The translations under genes were made by a program, and so were the position numbers. From positions 1-5,770 of the forward strand of contig LCEJ01000071.1 in NCBI GenBank assembly GCA_000997105.1: a DNA stretch of 5,770 bases, read 5' to 3'. Origin of the DNA: Candidatus Daviesbacteria bacterium GW2011_GWA2_42_7. GTDB taxonomy: Bacteria > Patescibacteriota > Microgenomatia > Daviesbacterales > UBA10151. The first letter of the stretch is position 1, and each line of letters starts with the position of its first letter. Of the stretch, positions 1 to 4,960 are shown in pieces. The notes beneath the pieces are model-generated. The model did not search any database, was not told the DNA's origin, and saw only the letters and a program-made list of their open reading frames with translations.

Positions 1-1
1 A

Positions 2-838
2 CCATGGGCAGTAACCACTTTTCCCCAACAGTTTTTAGAAGGTCAGAAGGCTTCTCTAGCTCTTCCCGGCTGGAAACAGGTAGCAGGTGGGGCAAACTTT
101 CGTGATTTAAGTTTGGTTTGGGTTAAGACTTTGGTAGGAAGAGTAAGTTTTGAGGATAAGCGGATTTATGCGGGAGTGGTAGGAGCTTTAAGTTTGCTTT
201 GGGGAGTTGGGGGGGTTAGGGGTATTTTGGGGAGTTGGGGGAAGTTAGGAAAAGAATATTTATTATTATTTTTTTGGGTGGGGGTTCCTTTGACCATGGC
301 TTTTTTGATCTCCTTTTTTATTCCTATGCTTTCATATTTCAGGATGGTTTTTATTTTGCCGGCGTTTTATTTACTGGCAGCTTTCGGATTTTCCCGGCTA
401 CCAAAGCATATTTTTAGGCCATCAGTTTTACTGGCAGTTTTTTTTAGCCTTACCTTTTTAGGTATTTATTACACCAACCCTAAGTTCCAAAGGGAGGATT
501 GGAGGGGAGCGGTTGCTTTTGTGGAAAGTAAGCTTGATGATAATTCCACTGTTTTATTTGAGAGCAATTCTAAATTTTCTCCATATGTATTTTATAGCAA
601 TGATTCCTCAAATGTATTGGCTGGGCTTGCCAAAATCCCTGCTGGATCAAATAAAGATGTCCAAAATCTAAATGTTCTTTTGCAGGGGAAACATGAGGTT
701 TACTTATTTGAATATCTGGTTGACATTACCGATCCTGGAAGGTTTTTAGAAAAGGAATTGGAAAGTAATGGTTTTAGTAAATCTCAAGTTTATGATTTTG
801 CAGGTGTGGGGTTTATAAACTTTTATCGGCGCCTTTGA
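2..838 (+). CDS. GT39-like membrane glycosyltransferase, C-terminal part (5' end outside window)
   Basis: The reading frame is open from base 2 to the TGA at 836-838, so the gene begins before the window; the TTG at 113 is an internal codon, not a start. The first residues read PWAVTTFPQQFLEG, followed by GWKQVAGGANFRDL, a pattern I associate with extracytoplasmic loops of GT39/PMT-type (dolichyl-phosphate-mannose mannosyltransferase-like) proteins. Four likely membrane segments follow, encoded at about 164-226, 257-322, 341-400 and 410-472. After them comes a soluble C-terminal domain that starts with REDWRGAVAFVE (491-526), a motif often seen after the last helix of this superfamily. Such enzymes move a sugar from a polyprenyl-phosphate carrier to an acceptor at the outer face of the membrane. 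The N-terminal catalytic loop with its acidic residues is not in the window, so donor and acceptor cannot be judged. The gene ends 13 bases before the next start and contains the promoter of the next unit at its 3' end. Confidence 0.8.
   Translation, partial: PWAVTTFPQQFLEGQKASLALPGWKQVAGGANFRDLSLVWVKTLVGRVSFEDKRIYAGVVGALSLLWGVGGVRGILGSWGKLGKEYLLLFFWVGVPLTMAFLISFFIPMLSYFRMVFILPAFYLLAAFGFSRLPKHIFRPSVLLAVFFSLTFLGIYYTNPKFQREDWRGAVAFVESKLDDNSTVLFESNSKFSPYVFYSNDSSNVLAGLAKIPAGSNKDVQNLNVLLQGKHEVYLFEYLVDITDPGRFLEKELESNGFSKSQVYDFAGVGFINFYRRL
198..241 (+). repeat. G-rich direct repeat with G-quadruplex potential inside the GT39-like gene
   Basis: A 16-base unit, TTTGGGGAGTTGGGGG, occurs exactly twice, at 198-213 and 226-241. 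The stretch holds five G-runs of four or more (201-204, 209-215, 219-222, 229-232, 237-241), separated by 4, 3, 6 and 4 bases, which fits the standard intramolecular G-quadruplex pattern on the coding strand. The copies are offset by 28 bases, so they are read in different frames (LWGVGG in the first, ILGSWG in the second). The repeat is therefore conserved as nucleotides rather than as protein. Whether it folds in vivo is unknown. Confidence 0.65.
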
Positions 839-844
839 TATACT
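836..844 (+). promoter_or_regulatory. Extended -10 promoter element for the 852 gene, leaderless
   Basis: TGATATACT matches the extended -10 form TGnTATAAT with one mismatch in the hexamer (TATACT). The TG overlaps the TGA stop codon of the upstream gene. The hexamer ends 7 bases before the ATG at 852, so a normally spaced transcription start would fall at or just before the start codon. No Shine-Dalgarno-like sequence lies in the 7-base gap (TAATAGT) and no good -35 box is visible, which is tolerable for an extended -10 promoter. The same 7-base spacing occurs at the 3837 gene. Confidence 0.6.
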
Positions 845-851
845 TAATAGT

Positions 852-1868
852 ATGAGGGTGGGTTTGGATATTTCACAAATTGCACATGGTGGAGGGGTAG
901 GCACTTATACCCAAAATTTAGCATTAGGGCTTGCTCAAATGCAGGACTTTAAAACAGTATTTTTTTATTCTTCACTTCGCAAACCTTACAGGGGTAATCT
1001 TTCAAATGTAAAATCATTTTCTGTCCCTCCGACACTACTCGAACTTCTTTTTAACAGGCTCAGGATCTTACCGATTGAAACATTTATTGGAGAGGTTGAT
1101 GTTTTTCACTCATCTGACTGGATCCAGCCAAAGACAAAGGCAAAGAAGGTAACAACTTATCATGATGTAATCCCCTTAAAATTTCCACAATTGTCGCATC
1201 CTAAAATAGTTGAGGTGCATAAAAGAAGATTGAAATTAGTGGAAGAGGAGATTGATATGGTGATTGCGGTTTCAGAGGCTACAAAGAAAGATCTGCTAGA
1301 AGTATCAAAGATTCCGTCAGAAAAGATTAAGGTAGTCTACGAAGGGGTGGGGAGAGAGTTTAAAAAGAGGGATCAGAAGGATGTGGAGGTGTTTAGAAGG
1401 AAATATAATTTACCGGAAGAATTTATTTTGGCCATTGGAGGTATTGGGGAGAGAAGAAATTTGGGGAGAGTTAAGGAGATAGTTAAAGATTTTAGTTTGG
1501 TTATTACTGGGGAGACTATCCCCTATCTTCCCTCAGAAGAGATGCCTTTGCTTTACAATGCGGCAGAAGTTTTGCTATATCCATCACTTTATGAAGGGTT
1601 TGGCTTGCCAATTCTTGAGGCAATGGCTTGCGGGACTCCGGTTATTACCTCCAATGTTTCATCAATGCCGGAAGTGGGAGGAGAGGCAGCTAAATATGTT
1701 AACCCGGAGGATATGGAAGGGATGATAAGAGTGGTCAGAGAAATTATGAATAGTAAGGGAGTAAGGGAAGAGATGATTAAAAATGGTTTTGAGCAAGCGA
1801 AGAAGTTTACCTGGGAGAAATGTGCGCAAGAAACAGTTAAGGTATACAGGGAGGTTTTGGAGTTATGA
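852..1868 (+). CDS. Compact GT4-family glycosyltransferase (glycosyl transferase group 1)
   Basis: This 338-residue protein has the two Rossmann-like domains of a GT-B, GT4-type retaining glycosyltransferase, a cytoplasmic enzyme that uses a nucleotide-sugar donor. The N-terminal acceptor domain shows a glycine-rich loop (HGGGVGTYT, 12-20), DVFHSSDW (83-90), TYHDVIPLKFP (102-112) and the linker motif AVSEATKKDL (139-148). The donor domain starts with ILAIGGIGERRNLGR (192-206), whose RRN corresponds to the phosphate-binding RKN region of relatives, and carries the EX7E pair at E248 and E256 in YEGFGLPILEAMACGTPV. Between VITG (217-220) and PLLYNAAE (232-239) it has about 12 residues where the neighbouring GT4 has about 40. 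The protein is therefore shorter than usual for the family, but still in frame with both glutamates kept. The ATG at 852 is supported by the -10 box just upstream. It overlaps the next gene by ATGA. The sugar specificity cannot be read from the sequence. Confidence 0.92.
   Translation: MRVGLDISQIAHGGGVGTYTQNLALGLAQMQDFKTVFFYSSLRKPYRGNLSNVKSFSVPPTLLELLFNRLRILPIETFIGEVDVFHSSDWIQPKTKAKKVTTYHDVIPLKFPQLSHPKIVEVHKRRLKLVEEEIDMVIAVSEATKKDLLEVSKIPSEKIKVVYEGVGREFKKRDQKDVEVFRRKYNLPEEFILAIGGIGERRNLGRVKEIVKDFSLVITGETIPYLPSEEMPLLYNAAEVLLYPSLYEGFGLPILEAMACGTPVITSNVSSMPEVGGEAAKYVNPEDMEGMIRVVREIMNSKGVREEMIKNGFEQAKKFTWEKCAQETVKVYREVLEL
1849..1854 (+). promoter_or_regulatory. Shine-Dalgarno-like site for the 1865 gene
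   Basis: GGGAGG lies 10 bases before the ATG at 1865, inside the end of the upstream gene. It supports this start and contrasts with the 852 and 3837 genes, which have no such site next to their starts. The other ATGA-coupled starts (2986, 4430) show no clear equivalent. Confidence 0.5.
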
Positions 1869-2989
1869 AAATTTGGATTGACGGATACGAGGCAAATGTC
1901 CCCCAAAGATTAGGGTCATCACAAATTGGCTTTGAAATTTTGAAGGGCCTGGAACAACTAGACCGAAAGAACGATTACACCATTTTATTACCCTCTGCCC
2001 CAATGAATGATTTGCCCAATGAGAGAGGGGGCTGGAAGTACAAAGTTTTAAGGCCCAAAAGGCTTTGGACAAGAATTGCTTTACCTCTAGCACTTTTTAC
2101 AGCCCGCAGTAAGCCCGATCTGCTCTTTTCTCCGACACACTATATCCCGCGGTTTTCTCCTGTTAAAAGAGTAGTAACTATCTTTGACCTTTCTTACTTA
2201 CATTTTCCCGAGATGTATAAAAAAGACGATCTCTTCAAACTTACAAACTGGACTAAGTATTCCGTGAGTAACGCCGTACACATTGTAACAATTTCTAACT
2301 CTTCAAAGCAGGATTTAATGAAATATTATTCAGTTAAAAAAGAGAAAATTACTGTGGCTTATCCCGGCTATGATAAAAATATTTTCAGGCCGCTGAAAGA
2401 CCGGGAAAGAATTCTGGAGGTTATAGAAAAGTACGGAATCCATGGCCGCTACATAATTTATATAGGTACCATCCAGCCGAGGAAAAATTTGGTCAGGCTT
2501 ATTGAGGCTTTTCAGAAGCTGGAAGGTATTAAGCTTGTTATTGTGGGGAAAACTAGCGGGCAGGGAAGACAAGGCTGGATGTTTGAAAGTACCCTTAAAG
2601 CACCCAAAAAATTTGGGGTAGAAGATAGGGTTATCTTTACCGGTTTTGCCCCAACGGAGGATTTGCCATACCTTTTAAATGGAGCTGAAGCTTTTATCTT
2701 ACCGGCGCTGTATGAGGGATTTGGGATAACGGCAGTGGAGGCGATGGCTTGTGGCACTCCGGCAATTGTGTCTAATGTTTCTTCAATGCCCGAAGCTGTG
2801 GGATCTGCCGGGCTTTTGATTAATCCGCAATCTGTTACTCAAATTGAACAGGCGATAAGGGCTATCTCGGGTGATTGTAAACTGCGCGCTAAAAAATCTG
2901 CAGAAAGCATTAAACAGGCAGAAAAATTTTCCTGGGGTAAGATGACAAAAACTGTTTTAAGAGTATTTGAGAGTGTGGCCGGACAATGA
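1865..2989 (+). CDS. GT4-family glycosyltransferase (glycosyl transferase group 1), full length
   Basis: This 374-residue GT-B fold, GT4-type glycosyltransferase is a cytoplasmic enzyme that adds a sugar from a nucleotide-sugar donor to a growing glycan or lipid-linked sugar. N-terminal domain: GLYCINE-containing acceptor loop around 17-22 (LGSSQIG), PDLLFSPTHYIP (84-95), VVTIFDLSYLHFPE (103-116) and VTISNSSKQDL (141-151). Donor domain: IIYIGTIQPRKNLVRLIEAF (197-216) with the phosphate-binding RKN, LVIVGK (224-229), a complete VEDRVIFTGFAPTEDLPYLLNGAE segment (252-275), and the EX7E pair at E284 and E292 in YEGFGITAVEAMACGTPA. The length and all family motifs look normal. Overall pattern is close to mannosyltransferases of the WbaZ/MtfB type, but specificity is not proven. 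The start ATG overlaps the previous stop (ATGA, 1865-1868), and its own stop overlaps the next start in the same way, so translation is probably coupled. It appears to be a diverged paralogue of the 852 gene. Confidence 0.94.
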   Translation: MKIWIDGYEANVPQRLGSSQIGFEILKGLEQLDRKNDYTILLPSAPMNDLPNERGGWKYKVLRPKRLWTRIALPLALFTARSKPDLLFSPTHYIPRFSPVKRVVTIFDLSYLHFPEMYKKDDLFKLTNWTKYSVSNAVHIVTISNSSKQDLMKYYSVKKEKITVAYPGYDKNIFRPLKDRERILEVIEKYGIHGRYIIYIGTIQPRKNLVRLIEAFQKLEGIKLVIVGKTSGQGRQGWMFESTLKAPKKFGVEDRVIFTGFAPTEDLPYLLNGAEAFILPALYEGFGITAVEAMACGTPAIVSNVSSMPEAVGSAGLLINPQSVTQIEQAIRAISGDCKLRAKKSAESIKQAEKFSWGKMTKTVLRVFESVAGQ

Positions 2990-3183
2990 AAATTTCTATA
3001 GTTATCCCCTACTGGAATGGGGCAGAAAAAATAAAAAAACATCTGCCGGGTGTTTTAGAGTTTGCCGGGGCAAATAAAGTCGAAGAAATTGTTGCTTCTG
3101 ATGATGCTTCAACTGATGAAACGGTTAATCTCTTAAAATCTGAATTTCCTGAGGTTGTTGTTCTGCAGGTATGGATGTTTTAA
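2986..3183 (+). CDS. GT2-family glycosyltransferase, N-terminal fragment of a broken gene
   Basis: The 65-residue product begins as a typical GT-A, GT2-family inverting glycosyltransferase: MKISIVIPYWNGAEKI (first beta strand and nucleotide-binding loop) and IVASDDASTDETVNLL (35-50), with D39/D40 in the donor-binding loop, then SEFPEVVVLQ. After about residue 61 the homology stops, four unrelated residues (VWMF) follow, and the frame ends at TAA. The rest of the same enzyme continues in another frame from about 3171. Missing between them are roughly 35 residues that in GT2 enzymes hold the N-x-G-F-A and N-T/S-D segments, the latter binding metal and nucleotide. The start overlaps the upstream stop (ATGA, 2986-2989). 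This piece alone cannot be a working transferase, so the 2986-3794 region is a pseudogene unless the break is an assembly error. Confidence 0.85.
   Translation: MKISIVIPYWNGAEKIKKHLPGVLEFAGANKVEEIVASDDASTDETVNLLKSEFPEVVVLQVWMF
3160..3176 (+). other. Deletion-like junction inside the GT2 gene
   Basis: GT2 homology in the first frame runs to about 3167 (VVVLQ) and resumes in a different frame at about 3174 (DVLRYALPHFEDPKVF). Upstream of 3165 the second frame shows no GT2 similarity and meets a TGA at 3150-3152, which places the join within about ten bases. From the two frames, the lost segment must have a length of 1 modulo 3. Compared with the GT2 at the end of the window, about 35 codons are gone, so a loss near 100-110 bases is likely. 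A GGTATG hexamer occurs on both sides (3168-3173 and 3184-3189). Confidence 0.75.
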
Positions 3184-3794
3184 GGTATGCTTTACCTCAC
3201 TTTGAAGATCCAAAAGTTTTTAGTGTCGGATGTAATGTTGGAGGGCTGTGGTCCGTTGGATATTTTAAGGATGGGTTTTTCCGGCATGACCAAGCACGCC
3301 AGACGACCTCTGGCGAGGCTAAATATCACCGGACGCTTTGGACATCAGGTGGAAGTTCAATTTTTCGGAAAAGTTTGTGGGATGAAATTGGTGGGCTTGA
3401 TGAGTTGTATAACCCGTTTTATGTTGAAGATGTAGATTTAGGTTATAGGGCCACTAAAAGAGGCTATATCAATATTTGGGAACCAAGAAGTAGGGTTGAG
3501 CACTATAAAGAAAAAGGGGTTATTGAGAGCAACTTTACCCGGAGCACTATCAGCAGTACATCTGAGAGGAATATGCTGATTTTTGTCTGGAAGAACATTA
3601 CCGACCAGAAAATGATGTCAGAGCACCGGATGGCTTTGGCAAAAAGGCTAGTACAGCATCCTAAGTATTGGAGCGTATTTATGGATGCGCTGAGAAGGCT
3701 TCCGGCCACTTTAGCCAAGCGGGAGATTGAAAAAAAAGCTGCCAAGCTTTCCGATGAAGAAGTTTTTAGCTTATTCCATGGAGAGAAGGATTAG
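3171..3794 (+). CDS. GT2-family glycosyltransferase, C-terminal fragment of a broken gene
   Basis: The 207-residue frame continues the GT2 enzyme started at 2986. It opens with LRYALPHFEDPKVFSVG, then WTSGGSSIFRKSLWDEIGGLDE (57-78), the acceptor-side motif of GT2 enzymes, and FYVEDVDLGYRATKRGY (83-99), where the ED pair supplies the catalytic base. EPRSRVEHYKEKG (104-116) matches the usual strand-and-His region that follows. The C-terminal third (about 130-207) is charged and helical, with no membrane helix, so the intact enzyme would be cytoplasmic or peripheral. The ATG at 3171 sits at the break and is probably not a natural start; there is no good ribosome binding site. With the two pieces and about 35 missing residues the intact protein would be near 300 residues, normal for the family. 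The fragment lacks the donor-binding half, so it is expected to be inactive. Confidence 0.82.
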   Translation: MDVLRYALPHFEDPKVFSVGCNVGGLWSVGYFKDGFFRHDQARQTTSGEAKYHRTLWTSGGSSIFRKSLWDEIGGLDELYNPFYVEDVDLGYRATKRGYINIWEPRSRVEHYKEKGVIESNFTRSTISSTSERNMLIFVWKNITDQKMMSEHRMALAKRLVQHPKYWSVFMDALRRLPATLAKREIEKKAAKLSDEEVFSLFHGEKD

Positions 3795-3821
3795 AAGCAG
3801 GAGAAGGAAAAGAAGGATTAG
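3784..3821 (+). repeat. 11-bp direct repeat in a purine-rich gene junction
   Basis: AGAAGGATTAG occurs at 3784-3794 and again at 3811-3821, 27 bases apart. The first copy contains the TAG stop of the broken GT2; the second lies just before the TATAAT box of the next gene. The whole stretch from about 3779 to 3823 is almost entirely purine on the + strand. It has no inverted repeat or T-run, so it is not an intrinsic terminator. Confidence 0.45.
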
Positions 3822-3823
3822 GG

Positions 3824-3829
3824 TATAAT
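3824..3829 (+). promoter_or_regulatory. Consensus -10 box (TATAAT) for the 3837 gene, leaderless
   Basis: A perfect TATAAT ends 7 bases before the ATG at 3837, the same spacing as at the 852 gene. Transcription would start at or within a few bases of the start codon. The purine-rich AGGAGAAGG-type sequence upstream is more than 20 bases from the ATG, too far to serve as a ribosome binding site, and it would not be in the transcript. No TG extension and no convincing -35 box are seen. It marks a likely new transcription unit after the broken GT2. Confidence 0.6.
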
Positions 3830-3836
3830 TATTATT

Positions 3837-4433
3837 ATGTTTAAAGATAGGATGGGGAAGAAACTTTCTTTAGGCCAAGTTATCTATAAAGGATTTAACA
3901 GGCTGTTTAACTATGTACTGGACATAGAACTTTTTATTGTCCGCCTTGCGGGGTTTATTCCCAGCCATATAATCCGTAAATTTATTTACAGGTGTGCCGG
4001 GGTTAAGATCGGCAGGAAATCTTACATCCATATGGGGGCGCAGTTTTTTTACCCGGCCGGTGTAAGAATAGGTAGGAATACCATAATCGGACAGGGGGTT
4101 TTCTTAGACGGGAGGGATAAATTGCAAATTGGTGACCATGTAGACATTGCCTCTGAGGTAATGGTTTATAACTCCGAACATGACATTAATGCCGAAGACT
4201 TTCATGCTACTGTAGCTCCGGTAGCGATTGGTGACTATGTCTTTATTGGTCCCAGGGCGGTTATTTTACCTGGGGTAAAGATTGGCAAAGGTGCAGTGAT
4301 TGCAGCCGGTGCAGTTGTGACCGAGGATGTACCCGAATACGCCATTGTAGGCGGAGTACCTGCTAAAGTTATCGGGGAAAGAAGGTTGAAAGATTTACAT
4401 TACCGTTTAGGTAGGGCCAGGCTTTTCCAATGA
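3837..4433 (+). CDS. Left-handed beta-helix (hexapeptide-repeat) acyltransferase, acetyltransferase-like
   Basis: The 198-residue protein shows hexapeptide repeats typical of trimeric LbH acyltransferases, which transfer acetyl or another acyl group from acyl-CoA to a sugar hydroxyl. An N-terminal part with hydrophobic, basic helices (about 20-50) could lie against the membrane or form the cap. The helix coils run VKIGRKSYIHMGAQF (56-70), VRIGRNTIIGQGVFL (76-90), LQIGDHVDIASEVMV (96-110), then VAIGDYVFIGPRAVILPGVKIG (129-150) and IAAGAVVTEDVPEYAIVGGVPAKVIG (155-180). The external loop carries YNSEHDINAEDF (111-122), with H115 in the place of the catalytic His of maltose/galactoside acetyltransferases and WcaF/WbbJ-type enzymes. 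The VGGVPAKVIG ending is the usual acetyl-CoA-binding signature. It sits among glycosyltransferases, so O-acetylation of a sugar residue is the best inference. The ATG at 3837 is favoured over the ATG at 3852 by the TATAAT spacing. The stop overlaps the next start (ATGA). Confidence 0.9.
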   Translation: MFKDRMGKKLSLGQVIYKGFNRLFNYVLDIELFIVRLAGFIPSHIIRKFIYRCAGVKIGRKSYIHMGAQFFYPAGVRIGRNTIIGQGVFLDGRDKLQIGDHVDIASEVMVYNSEHDINAEDFHATVAPVAIGDYVFIGPRAVILPGVKIGKGAVIAAGAVVTEDVPEYAIVGGVPAKVIGERRLKDLHYRLGRARLFQ

Positions 4434-4960
4434 TCAAGAAAGTTTTGTGGGTGATTTTTGTCTTGGGTCTAATTTATATCCTTTTGCCGGGGCCTTCGAA
4501 AATTAAGGACTTTGCCCCGATCCCTGATTCCACGAAGTCTAATTTAGATGGTGACACCTGGCAAAACCCCAATATAGTTGCCTATTTTTCTGATTTTAAG
4601 AGGCAGGATATTACACAATTTTACCGTATGCAGCTGGAAGATAAATATTTCTTTGGTAAGTTTATTCCTCCGATCAGGTTGAACCATCCGCCTGAAACTG
4701 CCTATGTCTATATTAGGGACCAGCAGGAGAGCACTTTTTTGGAAGAGTATATTTATCCTTTTAGGGAATCACTTTACGTAAATGGTTATGAGCCGGCAGT
4801 GGAAAATAAGATGTTCAAAAAGCCCAGTAATTTTGTAGGCGACCATGTTTGGTATGAAGAACTCCCCTATAATTCAAAGGCAACATTAAGGTTTTATCCT
4901 TCAAACCCGGTAAGCAAGTCATTTACTTCGGGATTGTTTGGACAGTATTTTCAAATATAG
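4430..4960 (+). CDS. Membrane-anchored protein of unknown function, 3' end probably lost
   Basis: I do not recognise a named family. The N-terminus (KVLWVIFVLGLIYILLPG, 4-21) is a single membrane segment or uncleaved signal anchor, preceded by KK, so most of the protein should be outside the cytoplasm. The soluble part has many aromatic and acidic residues, including DGDTWQNPNIVAYFSDFKR (40-58), PPIRLNHPPETAYVYIRDQ (80-98) and FLEEYIYPFRESLYVNGYEP (103-122), and no cysteine. It resembles conserved hypothetical proteins I recall from CPR glycan loci, which as I remember end in a second membrane helix after an LRFYPS-like motif. Here LRFYPSNPVSK (153-163) is followed only by SFTSGLFGQYFQI, which is the next GT2 gene read out of frame. 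The true protein was therefore probably longer and the last 13 or so residues are not native. It starts by ATGA overlap with the acyltransferase, so the two are likely co-translated. Confidence 0.75.
   Translation: MIKKVLWVIFVLGLIYILLPGPSKIKDFAPIPDSTKSNLDGDTWQNPNIVAYFSDFKRQDITQFYRMQLEDKYFFGKFIPPIRLNHPPETAYVYIRDQQESTFLEEYIYPFRESLYVNGYEPAVENKMFKKPSNFVGDHVWYEELPYNSKATLRFYPSNPVSKSFTSGLFGQYFQI
4905..4922 (+). other. Deletion-like junction between the unknown protein and the last GT2
   Basis: The frame of the upstream gene gives plausible native sequence to about 4913 (YPSNPVSK). From about 4917 another frame gives GT2-like sequence (HLLRDCLDSIFKYSPN). That second frame has a TAA at 4911-4913 and no ATG or GTG before VVVVDNASSDGS. 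The GT2 therefore lacks its first strand (usually MxVSVIIVNYN, about 12-15 residues) and its start codon, and the upstream protein lacks its end. A single deletion removing the gene boundary explains both. The size of the loss cannot be estimated from the sequence alone. Confidence 0.6.

Noticed and set aside
113..838. A complete 241-residue gene starting at TTG 113
   Set aside because: The frame is open back to base 2, and the upstream residues fit a GT39-like protein, so the gene starts before the window.
1589..2093. Minus-strand open frames of 76-105 codons opposite the two GT4 genes
   Set aside because: They lie entirely opposite strongly supported genes with clear motifs, show no recognisable protein features and are ordinary antisense shadows.
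1617..2798. Recent tandem duplication of the GT4 genes
   Set aside because: Both share the GT4 donor motif (about 1617-1675 and 2740-2798), but codons differ throughout and the N-terminal domains are diverged, so this is old paralogy or family conservation.
3187..3435. Plus-strand open frame of 82 codons
   Set aside because: It overlaps the GT2 C-terminal fragment in another frame and has no family similarity; it does not bridge the break either.
2986..3794. Programmed ribosomal frameshift joining the two GT2 pieces
   Set aside because: A slip would leave the protein still lacking about 35 residues of the donor-binding core, and no slippery heptamer or stem-loop is seen at 3160-3180.
3795..3836. 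Intrinsic terminator between the broken GT2 and the acyltransferase
   Set aside because: The stretch is purine-rich with no inverted repeat, and the following T/A bases belong to the TATAAT region.
838..4433. Recoded TGA (glycine code of Gracilibacteria/Absconditabacteria)
   Set aside because: TGA ends four genes at natural family lengths and takes part in ATGA overlaps with the next gene, so it acts as a stop.
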